Of a stretch of 64,000 nucleotides of DNA, positions 8,340 through 17,918 are shown piece after piece. Position numbers and translations under genes: made by a program. The notes beneath the pieces were generated by a model, which was given only the letters and a program-made list of their open reading frames with translations, did not search any database and was not told the DNA's origin. The stretch is taken from NCBI GenBank assembly GCA_045531205.1, contig JAZSDN010000089.1:1-64000 (forward strand). The letters run 5' to 3'. This DNA is from JAZNQL01 sp045531205. GTDB taxonomy: Bacteria; Bacillota; Clostridia; UMGS1883; UMGS1540. How positions within the stretch are numbered: position 1 is the stretch's first letter; every line of letters begins with the position of its first letter.

Positions 8340-10397
8340 TTATCGTATGCAGCCTACATCGGATATATCTATATCTTTAAAGCCTGTTTTATATGCGGGG
8401 GAATTTTCTTTGAGTGCAAAGTTTAATTTTTTAAAGTCATAAAAGCGAGGGTCTGCTTCTATGGAATCTGTATCTATACCGAATATTCTCTGTGTTTCTT
8501 TAAGGCTGTATCTCTTATTTTTTGTTGCTACTGCAGTTACTTCCTTTTCGATATCAAATATAATATTATTTGTTGATACGATTTCCTGCAGAATACCGGG
8601 GTCGTTTTCTGTAAGGTTTCCTATTTTGTTTTCAGGAGAATAACCTATGCAAAAAGCAGGCTGGTCTTTTGCTATAATGATATTCCTTTCGAGCAAAATT
8701 CCTATATGCGGTTCTCTGTTTGAGTACATTACAGGGTATTTGCCGCCAAAGGCAAAAATGTTATTGCGGACAACATTCATTGTTCCGTAGTGCTGATGGA
8801 ATAAGCTGTCGCTTGCATTATAGCACACATTATTTTCGAGCACAACATAACTTGTGCCTTCGTCTGGATAAAGTGCCCAGCCTCCGTAATTTTTGCTTTT
8901 GATATCGTGAATAAGATTATTTCGTACAACGGTACCAGGTTGTTTGCCAAGAAGGTAAACGCCTCCCATATCGGAAAGCTTGCCCTGCCCAAGGTGGTGT
9001 ATATGATTTTTTTCGATTATATTATGGTGACATATACTGTCGTCATATCCCCACACCCATCCGCAGGAAATGCCTGTGTAATATAAATATCCTATTTCGT
9101 TATGAGATACTGTGTTTTCGTAAGTATGGCGCATAAGTATTCCGCATGCAGACAGATATCTGTTACCACAATAAAGTATTTTATTATTTGAAATTATATT
9201 GCGGCAGGTATGGGTTTTTTCGTCGCTTCCGAAAGCTCCGCCCGACATTGAAATGCCGCCCGCGCCGATATTTGTAATATCGTTACCTGTAATTCTGATA
9301 TTTTGCGAGCCATCTTTTAAAACTATGCAGTGCACGCCAAAGCAATAGAGTTTACAGTTTTCAATTGCGCAGGAATAAGAATTTTCGAACTCGATGCCTC
9401 CGTGGGCATTGCATACTGACTGCGGGTCTGAGGCATAGCCTGCATCAAAATCTCCATTTACTGTGCCAAGACTCTTATATTCACCTTTTGTATAGGCAAT
9501 ATCAAAGTTTTTTATGCAGACATCTTTTACTTTTTTGTCGGCTTTGCCGCTAAAACAGAAAATTTTATCGGTTACGGGAATATAGCCTGTAATATCCTCT
9601 GCTTTTGCATTATCTTCGGGTATATAATACAGTTTTTTTGCAGTTTTATCATAGTACCATTCACCGGGGTTTTTAAACATCTGGGGTACATTTTCTATAA
9701 CATAGTTAAGTGCTGTTTTTTCACTTGCCATACTGATAGAAGCTCTGGATTTATATTTAAATGTTATTTTTCGTGTTTCTATATCGACAGATTCTATGGG
9801 AGTATGCTCGTCTATCCACCAATGATTAAAGCTTATTATTGAATCTTCAATATTTGTAAAATTCTTTATTATTTCAAAATCTTCTTCTTTTGCAATAAAC
9901 CATTTAGAGCTTCCAGAAAGACCAAAGTCTAGTGACGAATTTTCTACACTTTCTGCCCTTATAGTTCCTTTTTCAGGATATTTGGGCATTTGTGCGGCTT
10001 TTTTATTTACATAAAAGTCTGTAAATTCCAAAGCTTCGTACCCTGATAAATCGGCGCAAAAACATGAAACACCATTAAAAGTATCTTTTTTAAAGTTTTT
10101 TACTTCTATAGCTCCGCTTATTAAAGTCTGATTCACAGGCTCTATTGTTACAGAGCTTACTGCTTCTTCAATTATTACAGGTTTTGTTACATTATAAACT
10201 TCGTCCATTACTTTTATTGTAATGGGCTGATATGCTGCTCCGCATCGTCTTAATACTGCAACAGTCCAAAGAGCTTTTTCGATGGTTTTTAACGGGCCCA
10301 TTCCCTCTTTGTCGGACGAAGGATAAATACCCATATTAGAATCGTTGCCAAAGCTTTGTGAAACATAAAGGGTTGAAAAGTTTGTGTTGTTTAACAT
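8340..10397 (-). CDS. Right-handed parallel beta-helix (pectate-lyase-like) protein
   Basis: A 685-residue protein without an obvious signal peptide. The N-terminus (LYVSQSFGNDSNMG, then GPLKTIEKAL) is the usual opening of glycan-acting parallel beta-helix proteins. From about residue 290 to 600 there are repeated Asn-rich rungs of the type IRITGNDITNIG, NIISNNKILYCGN, NTVSHNEIGYLY and NVVRNNIFAFG. Such proteins are polysaccharide lyases or glycoside hydrolases. The catalytic residues cannot be assigned by eye. Absence of a leader suggests a cytoplasmic enzyme on imported oligosaccharides, or leaderless export. Start supported by AAGGAGG. Confidence 0.75.
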   Translation of the reverse strand: MLNNTNFSTLYVSQSFGNDSNMGIYPSSDKEGMGPLKTIEKALWTVAVLRRCGAAYQPITIKVMDEVYNVTKPVIIEEAVSSVTIEPVNQTLISGAIEVKNFKKDTFNGVSCFCADLSGYEALEFTDFYVNKKAAQMPKYPEKGTIRAESVENSSLDFGLSGSSKWFIAKEEDFEIIKNFTNIEDSIISFNHWWIDEHTPIESVDIETRKITFKYKSRASISMASEKTALNYVIENVPQMFKNPGEWYYDKTAKKLYYIPEDNAKAEDITGYIPVTDKIFCFSGKADKKVKDVCIKNFDIAYTKGEYKSLGTVNGDFDAGYASDPQSVCNAHGGIEFENSYSCAIENCKLYCFGVHCIVLKDGSQNIRITGNDITNIGAGGISMSGGAFGSDEKTHTCRNIISNNKILYCGNRYLSACGILMRHTYENTVSHNEIGYLYYTGISCGWVWGYDDSICHHNIIEKNHIHHLGQGKLSDMGGVYLLGKQPGTVVRNNLIHDIKSKNYGGWALYPDEGTSYVVLENNVCYNASDSLFHQHYGTMNVVRNNIFAFGGKYPVMYSNREPHIGILLERNIIIAKDQPAFCIGYSPENKIGNLTENDPGILQEIVSTNNIIFDIEKEVTAVATKNKRYSLKETQRIFGIDTDSIEADPRFYDFKKLNFALKENSPAYKTGFKDIDISDVGCIR

Positions 10398-10432
10398 AAG
10401 TTTTCCTCCTTGTAAATATACCTCTGTTTTTA

Positions 10433-11308
10433 TTATACTACAGTAAGTATTACTGCTATAATCATAAGTAATATGCTGACCACTTTCTGAAGGGTTATTT
10501 TTTCCTTAAAGGCTATGCGGGCAAGAACCGAAACCGTTATAAGACTTAACGCTTTTCCAAGCACCGAATATACTATTAAATCTATTTTACTTATAATATA
10601 CATTGACAAAAGTGTTCCCGTATTTGACATAATAACTGTAATTGCGACAAGTAATATTGCTTTTTTGTCGGCAGCTATGATTCCTTTAACTGCATTTGAA
10701 AGTGTGGTATGTTTTTTTATCATCAAGATGACAAAAGGAATCATAAACACATTTGTATAAAAACAAAATACACTTTCTGCCAAAACCGAATCGACAATTG
10801 AGTAAAATTTTATAATCAAAGAACTGCAGCCGCTTATTACAAATAAGATAATGCAATATATAATTCCTTTGTTGTTTATTTCCTTTTTACTTTCGCCAAG
10901 ATATGGAATTAATAAAGATAAAAAAACTATAACCAAGGCAACAACTCTTTTAATTGTAAGAAGTTCTCCAAAAAAGCTTATTCCCCATACTGTGTCCCAC
11001 AAAAGTCCGCCTGCGTTACCGAAAAGAGAAATTGTAACAAGGTGGGTATTTTCGATTGCTTTCATATTAAAAAAAGTACTGAAATAAGCAACCAATGCAT
11101 AGGCAAACGAAAAAAGTGCAGTAATAAAATTAAGTTTAAGATTAAACCCCGAAATTACCCCGAAATACGAAAGTGCAACTATAAAAGTTATTATGTAATA
11201 AATACTGTTTTTTAATGTTTCGTCATCGATACGTCTGCGATAACTTTTTAATATTACACTTTGTGACGCCCCTATAAGCGTATTTAATAAAAAAAGCAAA
11301 TAAACCAT
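10433..11308 (-). CDS. DMT/EamA-type 10-TM transporter-like protein
   Basis: A very hydrophobic protein of about 291 residues with roughly ten membrane helices in two similar halves, the fold of the drug/metabolite transporter superfamily (EamA). Visible helices include FITALFSFAYALVAYF near 62-77 and VVALVIVFLSLLIPYLG near 123-139. The C-terminal half ends with a hydrophobic helix. I chose the ATG at 11308 over an in-frame TTG at 11311. It lies 35 bp after the beta-helix gene in the same direction and may import or export a product of that pathway, but the substrate is unknown. Confidence 0.72.
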   Translation of the reverse strand: MVYLLFLLNTLIGASQSVILKSYRRRIDDETLKNSIYYIITFIVALSYFGVISGFNLKLNFITALFSFAYALVAYFSTFFNMKAIENTHLVTISLFGNAGGLLWDTVWGISFFGELLTIKRVVALVIVFLSLLIPYLGESKKEINNKGIIYCIILFVISGCSSLIIKFYSIVDSVLAESVFCFYTNVFMIPFVILMIKKHTTLSNAVKGIIAADKKAILLVAITVIMSNTGTLLSMYIISKIDLIVYSVLGKALSLITVSVLARIAFKEKITLQKVVSILLMIIAVILTVV

Positions 11309-11355
11309 CAAAAAATCATCCTCGCTATTACAAGCACATTATATACCCCCTATGC

Positions 11356-11384
11356 TTGACAAAACAAGAAATATATAATATAAT
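11356..11384 (+). promoter_or_regulatory. Promoter of the second AraC regulator
   Basis: Consensus TTGACA (11356-11361), 17-bp spacer, TATAAT (11379-11384), 38 bp before the start. Confidence 0.85.
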
Positions 11385-11421
11385 AATGGACAAAAATAAA
11401 CTTTTTTAGTGGAGCGTGAGT

Positions 11422-12201
11422 ATGTTAGGTGTTTTTTCGTCTAAAGGTCTTGCTTATGATAACTTTTTGTTATATAACGAATGGACAGATATAGACTGTC
11501 CTTCCCATTGTCACCATCTTTTTGAAGTGGTATTTGTTTTATCGGGCGAATTTATAATTGAAAAAGAGGACAAAATTTATACTTTAGGCAAAAATGATGT
11601 GATGATTATAATGCCTTATGAGATGCACAAATTTACGACAAAGCAACATTCAGAAATTGCTGTTTTAGAGATAGCTACATCACTTATTTCGGGTTTTGAT
11701 ACTTTATTTAAAAATAAAGTTCCCCAAAATCCATGTTTTAATATAACTGACGATAATTTAAAATTTATTTACGAACACTTAAGTCATGTTTCTGCCGACA
11801 ATTGTATAGAAATAAACTGTACGGTTTTTACTATTTTCAGCCTACTTTTAAAAAACACCGAGCTTATTTGCCACAATGAGCCTAATGATTTTTTTCGCAA
11901 GGCTGTTATATATACCCATAACCATTTTGAGGAAAATATAGTTTTAAAGGATGTTGCCTCGGCATTAAATATAAGCTATGTTTACTTAAGCCGTATATTC
12001 TCAAAAAATTCGATAAAATTCAACGACTTTTTAAATGGTTTTAGGTTAGAAAAGGCTATAACCCTTTTAAGAAATCCTACCCTATCGATAAGCGATGTTT
12101 GTTACACGTGCGGATTTGGAAGTTTAAGAAATTTTAACCGTGTGTTCTTAAAAAACATGTTATGCACACCAAAGGAATTTAGAAAGAAGTATACAAATTG
12201 A
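11422..12201 (+). CDS. AraC-family transcriptional regulator
   Basis: About 259 residues. The cupin-like N-terminus shows CPSHCHHLFEVVFVLSGEF near 22-40 and LGKNDVMIIMPYEMHKF near 50-66. The C-terminal AraC DNA-binding domain shows VASALNISYVYLSRIFSKNS near 180-199 and ISDVCYTCGFGSLRNFNRVF near 222-241. The ATG at 11422 is preferred to the GTG at 11416 because GGAG lies 7 bp upstream of it. It is divergent from the transporter, beta-helix and GDSL genes and is their likely regulator by position. Confidence 0.87.
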   Translation: MLGVFSSKGLAYDNFLLYNEWTDIDCPSHCHHLFEVVFVLSGEFIIEKEDKIYTLGKNDVMIIMPYEMHKFTTKQHSEIAVLEIATSLISGFDTLFKNKVPQNPCFNITDDNLKFIYEHLSHVSADNCIEINCTVFTIFSLLLKNTELICHNEPNDFFRKAVIYTHNHFEENIVLKDVASALNISYVYLSRIFSKNSIKFNDFLNGFRLEKAITLLRNPTLSISDVCYTCGFGSLRNFNRVFLKNMLCTPKEFRKKYTN

Positions 12202-12212
12202 GCATATGCCAC

Positions 12213-12247
12213 AAAAAAGAGACAATTAAAAAAATTGTCTCTTTTTT
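12213..12247. terminator. Bidirectional terminator
   Basis: A 15-bp perfect stem (12213-12227 with 12233-12247) beginning in A6 and ending in T6, between the converging AraC gene and DAHP synthase gene. Confidence 0.85.
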
Positions 12248-12251
12248 ATTG

Positions 12252-13280
12252 TTACAGCGATTCTGCTATATCGTATATAAGTTTTTCGGATTTTTCCCAT
12301 CCGAGGCAGGGGTCGGTAATGGATTTTCCGTAAACTCCGCCGTCTATACTCTGGCAACCGTCCTCGATATAACTTTCTATCATAATGCCTTTAACAAGAT
12401 TTTTTATATCGTCACGATGATTCATGCTGTATAAAATATCTTTACATATTCTTATTTGTTCAAGATATTTTTTGCCCGAGTTTGAATGGTTTGCATCAAC
12501 TATTACAGCGGGATTTTTAAGTCCTTTTTCAGCATAAAGGTCGCTTAACTCGATAAGGTCTTCGTAGTGATAGTTTGCATGTGAATTGCCAAGTTTATCT
12601 ACATATCCTCGCAAAATTGCGTGTGTAAGGTCATTTCCTGTGCTTTTCACTTCCCATCCGCGATACAAAAATGTATGTCCGTGCTGACCTGCCATAATAG
12701 AGTTCATCATTACAGAAAGGTCACCACCTGTAGGATTTTTCATACCTACAGGAAATTCTATTGCGCTTGCTGTCAAGCGGTGTTGCTGATTTTCGACCGA
12801 GCGTGCTCCTACAGCAATATAAGACAGTAAATCCGAAAGATAGCGATAATTTTCGGGATAGAGCATTTCATCAGCACAGGTAAAACCTGTTTCGGCAATT
12901 GCTCTCATGTGAATATCCCTTATTGCAATAATCCCTTTTAACATATCTGTTCCGCCTGTAGGGTCGGGCTTATGAAGCATTCCTTTATAACCACTGCCGG
13001 TAGTACGGGGCTTGTTTGTATAAATTCTAGGTATAATTATTATTTTATCTTTTACTCTTTCCTGCACAGGAACAAGCCGTGATATATAATCTAAAACTGT
13101 ATCTTCTTTATCAGCAGAGCAAGGTCCTATTATAAGAATAAACTTATCTGACTCTCCGCGAAAAACTTTTGCAATTTCGGCATCACGCTCTTCTTTTAAC
13201 TTTTTCATACTCTCCGAAAGCGGATACATTTCTTTTATTTCCATGGGAACAGGTAATTTTCGTTTAAATTCACAGTTCAT
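12252..13280 (-). CDS. aroF: 3-deoxy-7-phosphoheptulonate (DAHP) synthase, AroG type
   Basis: Condenses phosphoenolpyruvate and erythrose-4-phosphate in the first step of the shikimate pathway. At 342 residues it is the size of type I-alpha (AroF/G/H-like) enzymes. Signatures seen: LIIGPCSADKEDT near 49-61, RIYTNKPRTTGSGYKG near 84-99, GARSVENQQHR near 148, KNPTGGDLSVMMN and VDANHSNSGKK. Feedback specificity cannot be told, and the symbol is generic for the family. It is monocistronic, with a promoter at 13311-13339 and GGAGG before the ATG. Confidence 0.92.
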   Translation of the reverse strand: MNCEFKRKLPVPMEIKEMYPLSESMKKLKEERDAEIAKVFRGESDKFILIIGPCSADKEDTVLDYISRLVPVQERVKDKIIIIPRIYTNKPRTTGSGYKGMLHKPDPTGGTDMLKGIIAIRDIHMRAIAETGFTCADEMLYPENYRYLSDLLSYIAVGARSVENQQHRLTASAIEFPVGMKNPTGGDLSVMMNSIMAGQHGHTFLYRGWEVKSTGNDLTHAILRGYVDKLGNSHANYHYEDLIELSDLYAEKGLKNPAVIVDANHSNSGKKYLEQIRICKDILYSMNHRDDIKNLVKGIMIESYIEDGCQSIDGGVYGKSITDPCLGWEKSEKLIYDIAESL

Positions 13281-13310
13281 TTTAGTCCTCCAAAAAAATG
13301 TCTTTTACTA

Positions 13311-13339
13311 ATTCTAAAACTATTCATAAAATTTTTCAA
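13311..13339 (-). promoter_or_regulatory. Promoter of the DAHP synthase gene
   Basis: TTGAAA (13339-13334), 17-bp spacer, TAGAAT (13316-13311) on the minus strand, 31 bp upstream of the start codon. Confidence 0.7.
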
Positions 13340-13363
13340 GGCTTTTTTTATTTTTTTCGTATA

Positions 13364-13401
13364 AAATATCCTCCAAAAACTCTGTTTTTTGGAGGATATT
13401 T
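13364..13401 (-). terminator. Terminator after the 13403-14905 gene
   Basis: A 17-bp stem (13364-13380 with 13384-13401, one unpaired T) ending just after the stop codon of the upstream gene and before the DAHP synthase promoter. Confidence 0.8.
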
Positions 13402-13402
13402 A

Positions 13403-14905
13403 TTATTCAGGAATAACTTCAATTTCAACGTGCTCGAGCAGACAGTTTTTACTGATTTTTATTTCAGCATACATAATATTAAGGTCTGCAGGGATTATAT
13501 TGAATACAAAACATTCATTCTCGTATATTTTTTCGTTAAGCTTTGTTATTTTATCGAAGGTGCATTCCTTTGCATTTACATAAGCTTTAATATCTTGGGG
13601 GTTGATTTTTTCGTACTGCTTAATACCCAATATAAGCTTAAGCTCAAATTTTTCAGGAAGTTTGCCTACCGGGATTTTTATACGCTGATAATCTTCTGTT
13701 TTGCCGAATTCAATAGGAAGTCTGCTGTATGCTCCTATATTATAATTCCAAAAATCGCTGTAGGTTACAACGTGACTTCGCTTTTGTTTTAACAAAGTTT
13801 CTTCTTTTCCTAAATTGTTGAACATTAATGGTCTGTTCTCATCGTTTAAAGTAGAGGCTTCGTATATATAATCCCTTAAGTATATCTCCCCAATATTGTG
13901 ATCCATATAATTATAAAGATATACAAAGTCAGCTCCACGGCTTAAATTTGCTATAGCCTGACCGAATGCCATCTGAACAGAGCATATTGCCGTTTTATAT
14001 CCGCTGTATGGTGCATACAGACATTGCTGTCCACAGGCTAATTTAACATTTGTATTTGAAAGAAGCTGTTTCCAAAGTTCTATGGGCATGTCTGTATCTA
14101 TGGTTTCCCATCTTGGAATTATTGTAATATAATCAACCTCATCAATAAAGTCAAATATATCTACCCCACGTTCGTACATAAGCGAGGGGGTTGACGGAAG
14201 TACCAGCATAAACTTTATTTTATGTGCATACTTTTCTTCATACTTTGCTTTGATTTTGCAAACATCTTCTATAAATTGTTTCATTATTGAAAAACCTGAA
14301 TATTCAAGTCCGAATTCAAAGAAGAAAAAATCACGCATCATATCAAGCTCAAGCCCGTAAACATCATACCTTGCAAGCATTTCGTCGATATAATCAAGCA
14401 TTTTTTTACGAATGGGTTCTTTTGCATAGTCAAAACATTTATCAAAGTAACCGATTCTTTCTCTGTGAGAAGCAATATGATAATCAGGATTCGCATTAAC
14501 ATAAGTGCTCCTCATCCAATTAGCTTCTTTATACATATTCCCATGGCAATCATTCATTCTTATTGATAACCAGGGATTTATGCCTATTTCTTTGAGCGCA
14601 TCTATCCACACTTTATACATATCAACCTTTTGTTCTTTAATAAGGTCGTAAACATACTTGGCACAGGTATCTTTAAAATTCCCCGGCACACCGTTATCTT
14701 CTGTCAAAAGATATTTGTCTGCAAATGTTTCAAATACTTTTGAATCTGCAGTTGACATTGTGCCGTTTACATTCAACATAAAATCAGTTACCTGTGTATT
14801 TTTAAAAGAATAAATATATTCCTTTAAAGTTTTTTCGTTAACCGGAGTTTTTGTTTCATACCTGACCATTAAATGATGTATCCAGTCTTCATTAAAAAAC
14901 ATCAT
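13403..14905 (-). CDS. Putative barrel-fold glycoside-hydrolase-like protein, family unknown
   Basis: A 500-residue cytoplasmic protein. I do not recognise a named family, but the layout resembles hypothetical glycosidases. VTDFMLNVNG near 37 reads like a first barrel strand, GINPWLSIRMND near 112 like the typical second strand, VYGLELDMMRDFFFFEFG near 188-205 places acidic residues at a strand end as in retaining glycosidases, and FDFIDEVDYITIIPRWE near 255 is a late strand. The last 130 residues look like an all-beta accessory domain. It may belong with the carbohydrate genes to the left, although it is separated from them by DAHP synthase. Start supported by AAAGGA. Confidence 0.5.
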   Translation of the reverse strand: MMFFNEDWIHHLMVRYETKTPVNEKTLKEYIYSFKNTQVTDFMLNVNGTMSTADSKVFETFADKYLLTEDNGVPGNFKDTCAKYVYDLIKEQKVDMYKVWIDALKEIGINPWLSIRMNDCHGNMYKEANWMRSTYVNANPDYHIASHRERIGYFDKCFDYAKEPIRKKMLDYIDEMLARYDVYGLELDMMRDFFFFEFGLEYSGFSIMKQFIEDVCKIKAKYEEKYAHKIKFMLVLPSTPSLMYERGVDIFDFIDEVDYITIIPRWETIDTDMPIELWKQLLSNTNVKLACGQQCLYAPYSGYKTAICSVQMAFGQAIANLSRGADFVYLYNYMDHNIGEIYLRDYIYEASTLNDENRPLMFNNLGKEETLLKQKRSHVVTYSDFWNYNIGAYSRLPIEFGKTEDYQRIKIPVGKLPEKFELKLILGIKQYEKINPQDIKAYVNAKECTFDKITKLNEKIYENECFVFNIIPADLNIMYAEIKISKNCLLEHVEIEVIPE

Positions 14906-14918
14906 AATCTTATTCCTT

Positions 14919-15350
14919 TTACTTTGAAAAAATGTCTTCCTGATTTATAATATGTATATCTGCTTTTAAAAGAGATTCGGTTGCTTTTTTATTATCGTCA
15001 ACTCTGAAAATCATATAGGCTTTGTTTTCTACCTTAGACATAAATGCATAGGTATATTCAACCACTATATCTGCATTTGAAAGAACCTCTAAAATAGAAG
15101 CCATGCTTCCGGGAGTATCGTCAAGTTCAACTGCTAAAACTGATGTTGCGGTAACTGTATATCCTTCATCCTTTAATATGTCACGTGCACGGTCGGGCTC
15201 GTCGGTTATAAGTCTTAATATACCGAAATCCTGTGTATCGGCAATAGAAAGAGCTTTAAGATTTATTTTGCTTTCAGATATAAATTTTGTAACCTCTGCA
15301 AGTGATCCCTTTTTGTTTTCTATAAATATCGAAATCTGTTTAACACTCAT
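14919..15350 (-). CDS. Tandem ACT-domain protein linked to phenylacetate-CoA ligase
   Basis: A 143-residue protein made of two ACT domains (about 4-65 and 70-140). The first opens with ISIFIENKKGSLAEVTKFIS and the second with LAVELDDTPGSMASILEVLS; the Gly after the beta-alpha turn is the usual amino acid-binding position. ACT domains sense amino acids. Its gene starts 17 bp after the ligase gene, a pairing common in Clostridia and taken to sense aromatic amino acids or their products (inference). Start supported by GGAGG. Confidence 0.85.
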   Translation of the reverse strand: MSVKQISIFIENKKGSLAEVTKFISESKINLKALSIADTQDFGILRLITDEPDRARDILKDEGYTVTATSVLAVELDDTPGSMASILEVLSNADIVVEYTYAFMSKVENKAYMIFRVDDNKKATESLLKADIHIINQEDIFSK

Positions 15351-15367
15351 TTTATACCCCTCCGTTT

Positions 15368-16681
15368 TTAATATAATTTTCTCTTATCAACTACTCTTAC
15401 TGCTTTGCCTTCGCTTCTTGTTATGCTTTTTGGCGGAACAAGATGCATTTTAGGATTGATTCCCAGCATAGTTTTTACTGCTGCTGCAAGTTGTTTTTCT
15501 TTTGCGGCTATTTCTTTAACTGTATCCGAGAAGTTCTCCGACGAAAGTTCAACATATACATCAAGAGTATCTGTATTATTTTCACGGTCAACTTCTATAC
15601 GGTAGTTTGGTGAATAGCCCTGTTCTAAAAGAACTGTTTCTATCTGTGAGGGGAACACATTTACGCCACGGATTATAAGCATATCGTCACTTCTTCCCAT
15701 AGGCTTGGTCATTTTTACAAATGTTCTTCCGCAAGAGCACTTTTCACGGGTAAGAACACAGATATCTCTTGTTCTGTATCTTAAAAGAGGAAATGCTTCT
15801 TTATCAACACTTGTAAGAACAAGCTCTCCCCTGCTTCCTTCGGGCAGAACTTCGCCTGTATCGGGGTCTATGATTTCTGCTATGTAATGGTCTTCGTTGA
15901 TGTGCATACCTGTTTGTGCTTCACATTCAAAAGAAACGCCGGGGCCTGCAAGCTCGGTAAGTCCATATATATCGTAAGCCTTTATGCCAAGTGCCTTTTC
16001 GATATCACGACGCATTTCTTCTGTCCATGCTTCTGCACCAAAAATACCTGCTTTTAACGAAATATCGTCGGTTGTATATCCCATTTCCTTCAATGTTTCA
16101 GCGATATATGCAGCATAAGAAGGTGTACAGCAAATAATTGTTGACTGCAAGTCTATCATAAACTGAATCTGTCTTTCTGTATTGCCCGATGACATAGGAA
16201 GTGTAAGACAGCCTACTTTATGTGAACCGCCGTTCAAGCCGGGTCCGCCTGTAAAAAGTCCATAGCCGTAGCATACCTGACAAACATCATCTTTTGTTCC
16301 GCCTACTGCCATAATTGCTCTTGCACAGCAATCTTCCCAGATATCAATATCGTGCTGCGTGTAAAAAGCAACTACTCTTTTTCCTGTAGTTCCGCTTGTT
16401 GACTGAATTCTTACGCAGTCAGACAAAGGTCTTGCCATAAGTCCGTAAGGATATGCTTCTCTTAAATCTGCCTTTGTTAAAAAGGGTAATTTATGTAAAT
16501 CGTTTACTGATTTAATGTCTTCAGGTTTTACTCCCTGCTTATCCATAAGATCACGATAGTACTTTACATTTTCATAAACATTCTTTACCTGTTTTATAAG
16601 TTTTTCGCTCTGAAGTTCTTTAATTTTCTCGACAGGCATTGTTTCAAGCTCTTTTTGATAGTAATTAGCCAATTTTACCAT
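15368..16681 (-). CDS. paaK: Phenylacetate-CoA ligase (AMP-forming)
   Basis: A 437-residue adenylate-forming enzyme that activates phenylacetate or another aryl acid to its CoA thioester with ATP. Seen: the phosphate-binding loop IQSTSGTTGKRVVAF near 90-104, the FGAEAW segment near 214, YGLTELAGPGVSFEC near 240, RTRDICVLTREKCSCGRTF near 305 with the cysteines often present in this family, and a C-terminal subdomain after GRSDDMLIIRGVNVFPSQ. It lies between the ACT gene and an alpha/beta hydrolase gene, with 10-17 bp gaps. In anaerobes such ligases often accompany indolepyruvate oxidoreductase, which is not in this window. Confidence 0.88.
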   Translation of the reverse strand: MVKLANYYQKELETMPVEKIKELQSEKLIKQVKNVYENVKYYRDLMDKQGVKPEDIKSVNDLHKLPFLTKADLREAYPYGLMARPLSDCVRIQSTSGTTGKRVVAFYTQHDIDIWEDCCARAIMAVGGTKDDVCQVCYGYGLFTGGPGLNGGSHKVGCLTLPMSSGNTERQIQFMIDLQSTIICCTPSYAAYIAETLKEMGYTTDDISLKAGIFGAEAWTEEMRRDIEKALGIKAYDIYGLTELAGPGVSFECEAQTGMHINEDHYIAEIIDPDTGEVLPEGSRGELVLTSVDKEAFPLLRYRTRDICVLTREKCSCGRTFVKMTKPMGRSDDMLIIRGVNVFPSQIETVLLEQGYSPNYRIEVDRENNTDTLDVYVELSSENFSDTVKEIAAKEKQLAAAVKTMLGINPKMHLVPPKSITRSEGKAVRVVDKRKLY

Positions 16682-16690
16682 TCCTTTCCA

Positions 16691-17698
16691 TTATTCCATT
16701 ATGTCATTTATTAAATTTCCAATAAAATTATCATCTTTTATAAATTCATGGGTTCCTTCAAAAACTTTAAATTTCACCCAGTCAGTTCCAACGTTTTTGC
16801 AAAGTTTTTCCAGCTTTTTGAATGATTCCTCCGAGCTTTTATAATCAAACAAAGCATCTTCATTTCCAACTGCTATGTAAAGCTTTCTTGGATGTACAAG
16901 ACATGCAATTTCTGTATCGTCAAATTTTTCTGCCGATTTATCCCATGTCCAGTCACTCCAGTCAACTGCATCTCTTTTATTAAAGAATGAGCAAGACAGT
17001 GCTGATTTAATACGTGTATCAACTGCCGATGTAAAAAGTGTATAAAATCCGCCATAAGACAAACCTACCATACCAAGGTCTGATACATAATTCTGTGCTT
17101 CAAAATAGTCGAGTATTCTCTGAATTCCATAAATTTCTACGGCTGTTATTGAACTGCCTACTCTTTTTAATGAGGCATCTATTGCCTTTCTGTCAAACTC
17201 TACTTCGTAATCTTCGTGCCATAAAAGAAGCTGCGGTGCAAAAGCGTGTACGTTATACTTTATTGTACGTTGCAGCATATCATTGTAGTTTGCTGTTGAA
17301 TCGTATACTCCCGAAATAAGCTCGGGTGTTCCCGCTCCACCGTGCTGAACTATTACTAAAGGCTTTTTATCCTCTCCGTTCATTTTAAAGAAAAGCCCTG
17401 TCATTTTAAGACCTTTCAAAATCTCAAACTGTACGCGGTATACTGTATAACCGTCTTCCTCTGCAAGCTTTTCCATTGTACATTCAGGCAATTTATCGTC
17501 TTTATGCCCTACTAACGGCCAACCCAGCATTTCTTTGAAATCGTTTCTGTATTTTTCCCGTTCTTCAAAAATGTTTTTAGTGTATTGTTGTCTTACTGCT
17601 TCGGCTTCCTTTTTTCTTTGTTCCAGTACATTTTTTAAGCCATCAATATAATTTTGCTTGTACTGCTTTGAAAATTCTTTTTCTTCTCTATACTTCAT
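16691..17698 (-). CDS. Alpha/beta hydrolase (acetyl-xylan-esterase/dienelactone-hydrolase-like)
   Basis: A 335-residue cytoplasmic hydrolase. After a charged N-terminal helix region, the core shows PLVIVQHGGAG near 113 (oxyanion loop), the nucleophile elbow GLSYGGFYT near 212-220, an acidic loop VGNEDALFD near 278 and GTHEF near 318 for the catalytic His. Such enzymes deacylate sugars or act on small esters. It is the first gene of the run that continues with paaK, 10 bp away. The 136-bp repeats begin 59 bp upstream of its start. Start supported by AGGAG. Confidence 0.78.
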   Translation of the reverse strand: MKYREEKEFSKQYKQNYIDGLKNVLEQRKKEAEAVRQQYTKNIFEEREKYRNDFKEMLGWPLVGHKDDKLPECTMEKLAEEDGYTVYRVQFEILKGLKMTGLFFKMNGEDKKPLVIVQHGGAGTPELISGVYDSTANYNDMLQRTIKYNVHAFAPQLLLWHEDYEVEFDRKAIDASLKRVGSSITAVEIYGIQRILDYFEAQNYVSDLGMVGLSYGGFYTLFTSAVDTRIKSALSCSFFNKRDAVDWSDWTWDKSAEKFDDTEIACLVHPRKLYIAVGNEDALFDYKSSEESFKKLEKLCKNVGTDWVKFKVFEGTHEFIKDDNFIGNLINDIME

Positions 17699-17756
17699 TG
17701 TTTTTTCTCCTATATAAATTTTATTAAATAAAATTGGTAAACGATTTGGTTGCCAC

Positions 17757-17892
17757 TTCTACCAGGAGTAAAAATGCTTGTGAGCCGTGGCATTTTTATG
17801 ACGCCGCGGGTTGTTGCAGTGCTCGAAGAGCACAGAAGAGCGTTAGCTGTTAAGAATTTTATGGAATAAAATTCTGCATGTACTTAATTATA
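17757..17892. repeat. Structured 136-bp repeat, copy 1
   Basis: First copy of an imperfect repeat. Hairpins in order: AAAAATGC (17770-17777) with GCATTTTT (17790-17797); GTGCTC/GAGCAC (17819-17833); a weaker AAGAGC/GCTGTT stem (17836-17851); AGAATTTTAT/ATAAAATTCT with loop GGA (17853-17875). No coding potential seen. Confidence 0.8.
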
Positions 17893-17918
17893 AAATCAGC
17901 ATATAAACTAAATACAAA

